Of a stretch of 64,000 bases of DNA, positions 49,201-55,666 are shown piece after piece. The DNA comes from Anaerolineae bacterium (lineage in GTDB: Bacteria; Chloroflexota; Anaerolineae; J036; Brachytrichaceae). The stretch lies in NCBI GenBank assembly GCA_947476335.1, contig CANJQH010000003.1, positions 31,033-95,032 of the forward strand, read 5' to 3'. How positions within the stretch are numbered: the first letter of the stretch is position 1; every line of letters begins with the position of its first letter. The position numbers and the translations under genes were made by a program. The notes beneath the pieces are model-generated. The model made no database searches. It was not told the DNA's origin and saw only the letters and a list, made by a program, of their open reading frames with translations.

Positions 49201-49280
49201 ACAAGCGCGACGAGCGCGACGAGCAATGAGAGAAAGGCTCCGAAAATGCGCTGGGCGGAAGAGGCAGTTCGTATTCGCAT
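43233..49280 (-). CDS. Bacterial alpha-2-macroglobulin with thioester
   Basis: This 2015-residue exported protein starts with a membrane anchor or signal (residues 10-32). Three or four Ig-like Big_5 modules follow (about 45-450: FSTQRW, FRTALP and FRTVPLP boundaries). MG domains come next with a GQKIFVRGVVRRQD start near 700, a bait-like variable region (about 1280-1330, Ala/Pro/Met-rich), and the thioester domain with YECIEQ (Cys1525, Gln1528). It would trap proteases covalently near the envelope. In proteobacteria it is paired with PbpC; no penicillin-binding gene is adjacent. The start is supported by the signal. Confidence 0.93.
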   Translation of the reverse strand: MRIRTASSAQRIFGAFLSLLVALVALVGVVPSRYTFGMTQSAAEIFPPVLVARSPELGERLAPDGVLELTFDRAMDPASEAALKIQPALPGAFSWPNARTLRFTPTKPWPREAEFVAVLDVGARAADGVALAAPLKIAFSTQRWLGVGQTIPADGTTGVAPDTTITVLFDRPVVSLTLLAGQGDLPNPLRFEPPIAGKYEWLNTSVLVFHPSERLAGGVEYTGFVAKNLQDVDGAPLSDEFRWKFRTALPRVISALPQSDDNQRVRVDAPIVVRFDQFVDLKSATAAFSLSTGAKKIKGSVVVDGDTLTFTPATLLDFDTLYSARVAPGVKSAAGGVPMSEDKRWDFRTVPLPKLLRIDPSDGARTVEPGAPLTLFFNTDIDPAVVMSFLHVTPPLSPALVYTYYNEYNHSFTVNFDMQPATQYSVRVDPGIRDPYGNRTSAGLQSKFKVGNRAPWLQPHLRNGVSMFNARTPIRIAVDSVNVARINIDLYQLSDSPADMKPSESAYLDAPPASAKLIRRIEQYVQGRPNESTRTVIELGATDGRLPAGAYLVVIDSPQSRSRRGSPQFMRTLYVSDINLVMKSERSEMLLWATDLSTGAPVADLELEAYERTNTALNPIGSGRTDENGVVRIANLSSSREYAYDTFALVRGARFAIVSAQWTNGFAPYDFGLPGESYNDSMAVRSHVYTDRPIYRAGQKIFVRGVVRRQDDFRYDLPGGIKAHLQMLDSEYAVVHTQDVTLDAFGAFSDEVHLADDAKLGDYQISMRIDDIHDVNLGSASAGFKVAAYRPPDFEVTVQPARAEMLRSDEIATTALAAYLSGSALREASLNWNIVATAYDFKPPQLERYSFRDDDDPWSCYDCWWQRRDGFMPALIASGFGRTDMKGRFAITAALPAQIKNANGVVISGPIALSIETNVTGADDQVLSGRGTIVAHPADLYVGVALDKRLVSAGEKIRSEFVTVDWQGRRFAEKSVQVVVVRREWKEHFVPDNNGGHYEYAQVDVDPITFDVTTNDRGEAQYEFAVPRSGTYKITAVVKDAAGHSAAASRFFWASGQDIAIWRRNEGDRIDLLADKSTYEQGDVAKILIPSPFIDADHAAHYALVTVERGHVLHQEVVRITSSTTVYTLPIDASYAPNVYVSAVLVSSPKQPGVEPLQQRLGLIGLRVIPRQQTMNVTITPDRERPQPGETVTFTLRAVDAAGAPISGSFSVDVVDKGVLNLQPRERDAIVNTFYGPAGLRVQTVSGLNVSADRVFKLSDMQNLSQGRGSGSEMPMPAAVANAAPDASGAAPAPALTVRENFADTAFWRADIVTDDSGRAQFAVKLADNLTTWVVRAVGIDAQTHVGEAVVNVVASKPLMIRPVTPRFFVVDDVAVLGAIVQNTTAETLTAQVSLQAAGVSIDGLAQMTTTIPADSEALVTWTVRVLDAAQADLVFSVVAGKYSDAAKPRLATAPNGSLRIERYIAPETVGTAGELSGEDVRSEVVVLPKEADAARSVLELRLDASLASAMREGLGYLEHYPYECIEQIVSRFVPNVLTYRALDQLGIEDADLVAKLSPQVVTGMAQLKAFQNQDGGWGWWPHRDSEPNVSAWAVYGLLQARDAGFDVPMDALKRGLDYLDSQQHSLDARNESRHLNWQAWLQYVLAEADRSDESRIAELFKLRANLDHYGRALLILAMGRRDPQDARMQTLFADLNSKAITSATGVHWEEASVDWWAMNTDTRTTALVLTALARFGPKNALAPNVVRWLMQARAAGSGYWCTTQETAWSLIALTDWMRSTGELAANYAYAVRLGDAQIADATMSAVNITRTTVITVPGVQMAGDAATRVTLLKRAGEGRLYYTAQLKAMLPASQVRAVDRGIVVQRRYVMADCVDGVRCPSVKSAKVGDVLRVELTIIAPSDLYYLQLEDPLPAGAEAIDATLATASQLDREPALNESGDRRWWWFWNWWSRSELRDDRVSLFADQLGKGTYTYSYTMRVTTAGEFNVRPTYAALQYFPEVFGRGDGMLFVVGR

Positions 49281-49389
49281 GAATTTAAAAAGAGAGCATA
49301 GCTGCTCAGCCTGAGATCAGTTTTCTCCACAAAGCATGCCACCTGCTCTCCTCTCCAGTTCTCCTCTGATGAAGGATTAAAGAAAAAAG
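49281..49389. other. Leader region of the macroglobulin gene
   Basis: About 110 bases of lower GC content with CTCTCCTCTCCAG words. No clear promoter boxes could be assigned. Confidence 0.3.
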
Positions 49390-49500
49390 GGAACTACTCA
49401 GGCCCAAATCAGTATTTCCCGCGAAACACACTATTCTCTCCCCCTTCGGGGGAGAGAATAGTGTGTTTCGCGTTGGAAAACCAGAGAGCTGAGTAGGTGC
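49390..49500 (+). repeat. Element A copy 12 (long form)
   Basis: Left end GAACTACTCAGGCC, TTCG-capped central stem, degenerate right end GAGCTGAGTAGGTGC. Confidence 0.9.
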
Positions 49501-49780
49501 ATTTTGCAACGAACAATACACTGGCCCGAATGGTCCTAATGGTTGGGGAGTGACTAAACTCAAGGATAGTCCGCGAATCATGGCATCCATAGGTGAGTCA
49601 TATATGAGCCATGCAAAAAAGACGCCGAGCAGCCCATCGGGTTTCGAAAGGGTTGCATATTCACAAGACACCTCCAATCCAAAGCGTACAAGTGGTCGCA
49701 ACGCATCACATCAGGCCTGCGGACCCTTGAAAGCCAGCCGATAGGTGGATTGCCCCAAAACATGGAGAGGGATTGTTTTT
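49501..49780. other. Unexplained lower-GC segment between A elements
   Basis: About 280 bases clearly AT-richer than the genes. Short frames on the minus strand exist, but none resembles a protein I know and no RNA fold stands out. 49549-49584 loosely matches 12878-12913 and 664-704. Confidence 0.4.
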
Positions 49781-49864
49781 ATAACTACTCAGGCCTAAAT
49801 CAGTAATTTCGCGCAAAACACGCGCGTGTTTCGCGTTGGAAAACCGAATGGCCTGAGTAGTTAC
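49781..49864 (+). repeat. Element A copy 13 (short form)
   Basis: An 84-bp copy with core TCGCGCAAAACACGCGCGTGTTTCGCG and a perfect right end GGCCTGAGTAGTTAC. Confidence 0.9.
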
Positions 49865-49874
49865 TGGAAAACAG

Positions 49875-49986
49875 GTAACTATTCAGGCCCAAATCAGTAT
49901 TTCCTGCGAAATACACTATTCTCTCCCCCTTCGGGGGAGAGAATAGTGTGTTTCGCGTTGGAAAAATAGCTGGCCTGAGTAGTTAC
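49875..49986 (+). repeat. Element A copy 14 (long form)
   Basis: A full 112-bp copy only 10 bases after copy 13, in the same orientation. One unpaired change is seen (GAAATACACT against AGTGTGTTTC). Confidence 0.93.
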
Positions 49987-50054
49987 GAAAACAGAATGTA
50001 GAGTTGCGCGCAGGTTTTTTGCACGCACAACGATCGATCTTTTCCCGCAACAAC

Positions 50055-50627
50055 ATGTCTGACATACCGCATACACCCTCACTGCGCAATTTGTTTGCCC
50101 TGTGGCTGCGCATCGGGGCAACGTCGTTCGGAGGCGGTTCCGCCACACAGCTGCTGATTCAGCGGCACTTCGTCGAGCAGCAGCGCTGGCTGACGCCCGA
50201 AGATTTTTCGCAGGTGTGGGCGGTGGTGCAGTTTGCGCCCGGCATCAACCTGTTGGCAATTGCAGTCGTGATCGGGAAGAAGCTGGGTGGCACGCGCGGC
50301 GCGTTCGTTTCAGCGCTCGGCATGCTGCTGCCCTCGGTGGGAATCACCATCGCGATGACCGCACTCTATGTGCTGGTGAAAGATCAGCCGCGCATTGCAG
50401 GTGCATTGCACGGGATCACGCCGGCGCTGGTCGGGCTGAGCATCGCGTTCACCTGGCGCCTGTTGAAGCCGCCTGTGGAGGCCTTGCGCGCACATGGCCG
50501 CGCGCCAATGATGCTTGGACTGATCGTCATCGGGGCGACGCTGGCGATGACGCTGCTCGGCGTGCCGGTACTCATCTCATATCTTTTGGGTGCTGCTGCA
50601 CTTGGAATTTTCTACGCACGCGCTTAA
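50055..50627 (+). CDS. Chromate transporter family protein, N-terminal-type half
   Basis: This 190-residue membrane protein has the ChrA signature LWLRIGATSFGGGSATQLLIQRHFVEQQRWLTPEDF and an APGINLLAIA motif. In full-length ChrA the two homologous halves are fused; here they are separate genes 7 bases apart, the paired-gene form. The pair would move chromate, or possibly sulfate-like anions, across the membrane. The ATG at 50055 was chosen from the family start. Confidence 0.88.
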   Translation: MSDIPHTPSLRNLFALWLRIGATSFGGGSATQLLIQRHFVEQQRWLTPEDFSQVWAVVQFAPGINLLAIAVVIGKKLGGTRGAFVSALGMLLPSVGITIAMTALYVLVKDQPRIAGALHGITPALVGLSIAFTWRLLKPPVEALRAHGRAPMMLGLIVIGATLAMTLLGVPVLISYLLGAAALGIFYARA

Positions 50628-50634
50628 CGCTTAC

Positions 50635-51144
50635 ATGGACTGGATCACCTACTTCCTTCTTTTCTTCAAAGCCAGCCTGCTCTCAACCGGCGGACGCGGG
50701 CCTTTCCCGTACTTGTTCACCGATCTGATCGGCCGAGGCTGGGCGCGCGAGGCGCAGTTCGCCGAGGCGCTCACTGTTGGCGAAATAAGCCCTGGGCCGA
50801 GCGGGCTATGGGTGGTGAGTCTGGGCTATCTAACAGGCGGCTTCACCGGTGCGTTGCTCGCTGCGGTGGCAATATCGTTGCCACCGTTCACTGTGCTGGC
50901 GGTGATGCGTGTACACGAGCGCCTGAAAAAATTTCGTGCCACACGCGGCGTGATGGATGGACTCGTGCTGGCCATCGTCGGCAGCAGCACCGCCGTCATG
51001 GCGCAGCTTTTCGTATCGAACGGCGTAAACACGACTACGGTGGTGATCGGAGCGGTCGTCGCTGTGGCAGCGTTCCATGGCCGCATACCGACGTTCGTAC
51101 TGCTGGCGGCGGCGGGCGTGGCGGGTGCGCTGCTGCTGGTGTGA
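50635..51144 (+). CDS. Chromate transporter family protein, C-terminal-type half
   Basis: This 169-residue membrane protein is homologous to its upstream partner: FFKASLLSTGGRGPFPYLFTDLIGRGW and EALTVGEISPGPSGLWVVSLGYL correspond to the ChrA signature with Pro-Gly-Pro. It starts 7 bases after the stop of the first half, so the two form one operon and probably an obligate pair. Confidence 0.87.
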   Translation: MDWITYFLLFFKASLLSTGGRGPFPYLFTDLIGRGWAREAQFAEALTVGEISPGPSGLWVVSLGYLTGGFTGALLAAVAISLPPFTVLAVMRVHERLKKFRATRGVMDGLVLAIVGSSTAVMAQLFVSNGVNTTTVVIGAVVAVAAFHGRIPTFVLLAAAGVAGALLLV

Positions 51145-51147
51145 CGG

Positions 51148-51203
51148 AAGAGCAGAGAGTAAAGGCACTCTTCACTCTGACTCTCTACTCTTTACTTTCT
51201 GCC
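51148..51203. repeat. Repeat D copy 3, supplying the larC stop codon
   Basis: AGAGAGTAAAG on the left faces CTCTACTCTTTACTTTC on the right. The TAG stop of larC (51185-51187) and its last three codons (SKE) are made of D words. Confidence 0.75.
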
Positions 51204-52576
51204 GCCGCCGCCGCGGCCGCCGCATGCACGACCTTGACAGCGACGCCGTGTGTGCGAGCGGCAATGCGGCAATCCTCAAATTCAGGGGCGACATTGACGA
51301 CGCGATCGCCGAGGCTGGCGACCTTCACGCGCAGCGGGCCGAAGCGTGTGGACACGGTGCGAGTTTCGCGCTGCAGCATGCGTCGCATCACCGGGTACGT
51401 GCGCACACCGATTGTGCTGCTCTCGGCGAAGATGATGACCGTCAACGCGTCGACCGAATCTGGATGCGCGAGCACCTGCAGCAAAATGCCGGGGCGCTGT
51501 TTCTTCATCTGCGCAGGAATCAGCAGCACATCAAGCGCGCCGGCGGCCAGCAGTCGTTCGAATAACACGTCGTACCACTGCGGGTTCATGTCGTCGATGT
51601 TGGCTTCGATGACGACGGCGGCGCCCTCGTGATAACCGGCGGCCGTCTGCGGCGCAGCATGCTGTTCAGGATGCGGCGTGCGCGGCGCGACGGGCGTGCG
51701 CGGCGCGACGGGCGTGTGCGGCGCGACGGGCGTGTGCGGCGCGACGGGCGTGTGCGGCGCGACGGGCGTGTGCGGCGCACTCAGCGTACCCAGCATCATG
51801 CGCAGCACATTGGGAAAGTCGCGGTTCTTCGTACCGGCGCCGTGGCCAATTGTTTCGACCACCATGCTCGGCTGCGGACCGAATTCCTGTACCAGCGCAG
51901 CAACGATGGCCGCACCCGTCGGTGTGACAAGCTCACCGCGCGCGGCGGTGCTGTACGTCGGCGCGCCAAGCAACAGACGCGCAGTGGCCGGCGCCGGGAT
52001 CGGATACACGCCATGCGCCATGTTCACGAAACCCGAGCCGACATGCAGTGGCGAACACACTACATGCTCGATGTCGAGCAGCTCAATGCCGATGGCCGCG
52101 CTCACGATGTCGACGATTGCGTCGAGCATGCCCACCTCATGAAACTGCGCATGCTCAGGATCAGTGCCGTGCACGTGCGCCTCCGCTTCGGCCAGGCGTG
52201 TGAAGATGCGCAACGCGCGCGCCTTGACAGATTCGCGCAGCGCACTGTCTGTGATCAGCGCACGAATTTCGGCGAACGAGCGGCCGTGCGCATGATCATG
52301 GTCATGATCGTGCGCAACGCCGGGCCCGGCGAGCTCATCGGTCTGTTCTTTTTCATCACTGTGCGCACCGAGGAAAACCTGAAAGTACGACGCACGCAGG
52401 CCGCATTTGTCGACATGCGTGTGCGACAAGCGAAAGCCACCGAGGCCGAGGCCGCGCAGCTCACGTTCGAGATCAGCAAGCACGAGGCCGGCGTCGAGCA
52501 GTGCGCCAACGAACATATCACCGCTGACGCCGGCAAAACAATCGAGATACGCGATGCGATGCGATCCGGGTTCCAT
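51185..52576 (-). CDS. larC: Nickel-pincer cofactor biosynthesis protein LarC (single-frame LarC1-LarC2)
   Basis: This 463-residue protein inserts nickel into pyridinium-3,5-bisthiocarboxylic acid mononucleotide (cyclometallase). LarC1 begins IAYLDCFAGVSGDMFVGAL and has a His-rich metal loop HDHDHDHAHG near residues 88-97. LarC2 begins at EGAAVVIEANIDDMNPQ. In Lactiplantibacillus the halves are joined by ribosomal frameshifting; here they are one continuous frame. The junction (about residues 265-303) is a proline-rich hexapeptide repeat of the type APHTPV. Last of larB-larE-larC, 2 bases after larE. Confidence 0.93.
   Translation of the reverse strand: MEPGSHRIAYLDCFAGVSGDMFVGALLDAGLVLADLERELRGLGLGGFRLSHTHVDKCGLRASYFQVFLGAHSDEKEQTDELAGPGVAHDHDHDHAHGRSFAEIRALITDSALRESVKARALRIFTRLAEAEAHVHGTDPEHAQFHEVGMLDAIVDIVSAAIGIELLDIEHVVCSPLHVGSGFVNMAHGVYPIPAPATARLLLGAPTYSTAARGELVTPTGAAIVAALVQEFGPQPSMVVETIGHGAGTKNRDFPNVLRMMLGTLSAPHTPVAPHTPVAPHTPVAPHTPVAPRTPVAPRTPHPEQHAAPQTAAGYHEGAAVVIEANIDDMNPQWYDVLFERLLAAGALDVLLIPAQMKKQRPGILLQVLAHPDSVDALTVIIFAESSTIGVRTYPVMRRMLQRETRTVSTRFGPLRVKVASLGDRVVNVAPEFEDCRIAARTHGVAVKVVHAAAAAAAAESKE
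51668..51782 (-). repeat. 18-bp tandem repeat in the LarC1-LarC2 junction
   Basis: The unit GCGACGGGCGTGTGCGGC (minus strand: Ala-Pro-His/Arg-Thr-Pro-Val) is repeated about six times in frame. Confidence 0.92.
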
Positions 52577-52578
52577 GT

Positions 52579-53451
52579 TCAGCCGTTGACCTGAATCTGA
52601 TCAAGCGAGAACATCGACGCCGCAGGTTGTGCGGGCTTTTCATTCATGCTGCCGCGCCGATAACCGGCGAGGTCCATCGCCACATAGGTGAAACCCGCCT
52701 CCTTTTTACAGCGCGCAGCGACGTCCTCCCCGAGCTCAACGAGGCGCGGGATATCAGCGCGATCGACTTCGATGCGCGCGACCTCGCCGTGATAGCGCAC
52801 GCGAAACTGGCGAAAGCCGAGCTGCCACAGCACTTCTTCAGCTGCTTCGACCTGTGCGAGGCGCTCAGGCGTGATCTGCGTGCCGTATGGAAAGCGCGAG
52901 CCAAGGCAGGCGAAGGCAGGCTTGTCCCATACCGGCAAGCCGAAATATTGTGCGAGCGCACGGATATCGGCCTTCGTAAGGCCGGCTTCTTTGAGCGGCG
53001 CGCGCACACTGTGTTCGCCGGCGGCCACAGAACCGGGACGGTGATCACCGAGGTCGTCCTGGTTTTCACCATAGGCGATCCAGCGAAAGCCCATCTGCTC
53101 GGCGAGTAAATCGAGATTCGTGAACAGCTCGCTCTTGCAGAAATAGCAGCGATTGTTCGGATTCGCGGCATAGCGTGGATCAGCGACTTCGGCGGTTTTA
53201 ATCACGAGATGGCGAATGCCGGCCATATGCGCGAGCGACTCCGCTTCACGCAGCTCACGCCGCGGCAGCGATGGCGAGTCGGCGGTAACAGCAAGCGCGC
53301 GCTCGCCGAGCACATCCTGCGCAATCTTCGACAGCAGCACACTGTCGACGCCGCCGGACATGCCAATAATCACATCACCCATTTCGCGCAGCACCGCGCA
53401 CAGTTTTTCGTACTTCGCCTCTAGTTCAAGGCTGAATGTGTTTTCACTCAT
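52579..53451 (-). CDS. larE: Pyridinium-3,5-biscarboxylate mononucleotide sulfurtransferase LarE
   Basis: This 290-residue ATP-dependent enzyme has the PP-loop IGMSGGVDSVLLSKIAQD near residues 30-47. It has NRCYFCKSELF, and the KPAFACLGSRFPYGT segment whose Cys is the candidate sulfur donor in the sacrificial mechanism known for LarE. It converts the two carboxylates of the cofactor precursor to thiocarboxylates. The start MSENTFSLELEAKYEKL overlaps the end of larB by 8 bases; larC follows after 2 bases. Confidence 0.94.
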   Translation of the reverse strand: MSENTFSLELEAKYEKLCAVLREMGDVIIGMSGGVDSVLLSKIAQDVLGERALAVTADSPSLPRRELREAESLAHMAGIRHLVIKTAEVADPRYAANPNNRCYFCKSELFTNLDLLAEQMGFRWIAYGENQDDLGDHRPGSVAAGEHSVRAPLKEAGLTKADIRALAQYFGLPVWDKPAFACLGSRFPYGTQITPERLAQVEAAEEVLWQLGFRQFRVRYHGEVARIEVDRADIPRLVELGEDVAARCKKEAGFTYVAMDLAGYRRGSMNEKPAQPAASMFSLDQIQVNG

Positions 53452-54199
53452 ATTTTTTCCGATTGATTCGGCTCGCCGCGAAACCCGCGCCGAAGCCATT
53501 ATCGATGTTTACCACCGTCACGCCAGAAGCGCAGCTGTTGAGCATGCCCAACAGCGCGGCGAGGCCGCCGAATGCAGCGCCATAACCGACGCTCGTCGGC
53601 ACAGCAATAACCGGCGCGCGCACAAGGCCACCGACGACGCTGGGCAGCGCGCCCTCCATGCCAGCGATGACGACAAGCACAGACGCGGCCATAAGCTGCT
53701 CGGTATGCGAAAGCAGACGATGCAACCCGGCGACACCCACGTCGTAGATGCGCTCGACGCGATTGCCCATCACATCAGCAGTCTCGGCCGCCTCTTCAGC
53801 AACGGGTAAATCTGCGGTGCCGGCGCTGAGGATCAGCACAGTACCACCCTGCTTCGGCAGCGGCTGCGGCGCCCAGGTGAGCGTGCGACCGAGCTCGTTA
53901 TAACGCACGTCGGGCACGCGTTCGCGCACAGCGGCGAACTGCACCGGCGACGCACGCGTACCAAGTACGGGCCCAGGCCCACTGCATAGCTGCGCCATGA
54001 TCGCGGCAACATGCGCATCGGCCTTCCCTTCGCACAGCACCACTTCAGCGAAGCCGTGCCGCAGTGCACGGTGATTGTCGAGCCGCGCGTAGCCGAGATC
54101 GGTGTAGGGCAGCGCACGAAGCGTCTCCAGCGCAGCGGCGATTTCAATATTGCCCTGCTGCACCTGGAGGAGGAGGTTATGAAGAGTTTCAGTGTTCAT
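53444..54199 (-). CDS. larB: Pyridinium-3,5-biscarboxylate mononucleotide synthase LarB
   Basis: This 251-residue protein has a C-terminal AIR-carboxylase-like (PurE-type) domain: LILSAGTADLPVAEEAAETA, then VIAGMEGALPSVVGGLVRAPVIAVPTSVGYG and VVNIDNGFGAGFAA. LarB carboxylates and hydrolyses nicotinic acid adenine dinucleotide as the first step of nickel-pincer cofactor synthesis. It is first of the larB-larE-larC set. No larA (lactate racemase) is in the window, so the client enzyme is unknown. Confidence 0.94.
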   Translation of the reverse strand: MNTETLHNLLLQVQQGNIEIAAALETLRALPYTDLGYARLDNHRALRHGFAEVVLCEGKADAHVAAIMAQLCSGPGPVLGTRASPVQFAAVRERVPDVRYNELGRTLTWAPQPLPKQGGTVLILSAGTADLPVAEEAAETADVMGNRVERIYDVGVAGLHRLLSHTEQLMAASVLVVIAGMEGALPSVVGGLVRAPVIAVPTSVGYGAAFGGLAALLGMLNSCASGVTVVNIDNGFGAGFAASRINRKKYE

Positions 54200-54277
54200 T
54201 GCGTTTCACGACAGACAGGGAATAGGGGACGGGGGATAGGGAATGATTTCCATCCGTCCCTTAAAAGCGCCGACAGA

Positions 54278-55519
54278 CTATTCCTTATTCCCCTGCTCCA
54301 CCAATTCCCGCGCCCGCTCCATGCGCACGTTTTTCTCAGCGATGAGGCGAGCGGCGATGGTTTCGACTTGTGCGCCATGTGCGCCGGCGGCGACGACGAT
54401 CTGGCGCGCGTGCAGCGCCATGTGGCCGGCCTGAATGCCTTCAAGTGCGAGCGCGCGCACAGCGGCAAAGTTCTGCGCCAGGCCAACACAGGCCATGATC
54501 TCAGCAAGTTCGTGTGCGCGCGTCACGCCAAGCATACGCAGCGCCGTCTGCGCAGCCGGATGCACGCGCGTAGCGCCGCCGACGATGCCAACCGCGAGCG
54601 GCATCTCGAGGAAGCCGGTCAGGTCGCCGACAGGATTCACGCGCCATGTAGTGAGCGAAGTGTAGCGACCGCTGCGGGCGCACCAGGCGTGGGCGCCCGC
54701 CTCGATGGCGCGCCAGTCCTGGCCGGTGGCGACTGCAACCGCGTCGACGCCATTCATCACGCCCTTGTTGTGCGTGGCTGCGCGATACGGATCAAACTCG
54801 GCAAAAAGCCCGGCTTCGACGATGCGTGCGGCGGCACCCTCCGCTACCAGATCCGAGACGTGAATCGTGCAACGCGCCCAGACTGTGCGGTGGTCGCTCA
54901 GGTTCGACAAAATGCGCAAGTGCACACGCCCGCCGGTGAGTGATTCGATGAGTGGCGCGAGCGCTTCGCACGCAGTATTCACCAGGTTCGCGCCCATCGC
55001 GTCACCGCAGTCATAGAGCACGTGCACGATCAGCCAGTGCGCAGCGATGGCGGCCGGCAGCGTGCGCAGCTCAATGTCGACGGCGTGCGCGTGCCGGCTG
55101 CGCGTCGACGCATTTTCAGCATTCAGCCAGTTCAACAAATCCTGCGTCGCTGCAGCGACGCGACTGCGCGCGAGGTCGACATCGGGCACATCGAGCACCT
55201 GAATCTGGCCGATCATGATCGGCGCGCTGCTGCCCGCCGTAAAGCCACCGGCATTGCGCGCCAGCTTGGCGGCGAAGCTGCATGCAGCCACGATGCTTGC
55301 TTCTTCGACGACCATCGGAATCGCTTCGATCGCGCGGCCGTTCATGACGAAATTTTGCGCCACCCCCATCGGCAGCGCATAAGTGCCAATCACGTTTTCG
55401 ATCATGTGATCGGCCGCTTCAAGCGTCAACCCGGTATGCAGCGCCGAGATGTCCGCCGCTTCAAGGCCGAGTGCAGCGGGGCGTTCAGCCACTGGGTACT
55501 CACGTAGTTTCTTTTTCAT
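54278..55519 (-). CDS. mvaA: Hydroxymethylglutaryl-CoA reductase (class II type)
   Basis: This 413-residue enzyme has the class II features: MIENVIGTYALPMGVAQNFVMNG with the catalytic Glu, DCGDAMGANLVN, THNKGVMNGVDAVAVATGQDWRAIE with the catalytic Lys, and a late GxxH region around VTRAHELAEIMACVGLAQNFAA. It reduces HMG-CoA to mevalonate, or works in reverse in degraders. The (phospho)mevalonate decarboxylase at the left edge supports the biosynthetic direction. Start at MKKKLREYP; the upstream open codons come from element A copy 15. Confidence 0.93.
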   Translation of the reverse strand: MKKKLREYPVAERPAALGLEAADISALHTGLTLEAADHMIENVIGTYALPMGVAQNFVMNGRAIEAIPMVVEEASIVAACSFAAKLARNAGGFTAGSSAPIMIGQIQVLDVPDVDLARSRVAAATQDLLNWLNAENASTRSRHAHAVDIELRTLPAAIAAHWLIVHVLYDCGDAMGANLVNTACEALAPLIESLTGGRVHLRILSNLSDHRTVWARCTIHVSDLVAEGAAARIVEAGLFAEFDPYRAATHNKGVMNGVDAVAVATGQDWRAIEAGAHAWCARSGRYTSLTTWRVNPVGDLTGFLEMPLAVGIVGGATRVHPAAQTALRMLGVTRAHELAEIMACVGLAQNFAAVRALALEGIQAGHMALHARQIVVAAGAHGAQVETIAARLIAEKNVRMERARELVEQGNKE

Positions 55520-55535
55520 GACAACCCTTTTTTCG

Positions 55536-55646
55536 TAACTACTCAGGCCAGCCATTTTTCCAACGCGAAACACATTATTGTCTCCCCCGAAGGGGGAGAC
55601 AATAATGTGTTTCGCGGGAAATACTGATTTGGGCCTGAGTAGTTAC
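55536..55646 (-). repeat. Element A copy 15 (long form, compensated stem)
   Basis: Reverse-orientation copy with perfect ends. The stem reads CACATTATTGTCTCCCCC/GGGGGAGACAATAATGTG where other copies have ACTATTCTC/GAGAATAGT: each change is matched on the opposite arm. Confidence 0.95.
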
Positions 55647-55666
55647 CTTTTTTCAAAAAACAGGGC

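Noticed and set aside
49306..49763. Minus-strand frames of 131 and 61 codons between A elements
   Set aside because: They are largely translations of element A or lack any similarity or ribosome-binding site.
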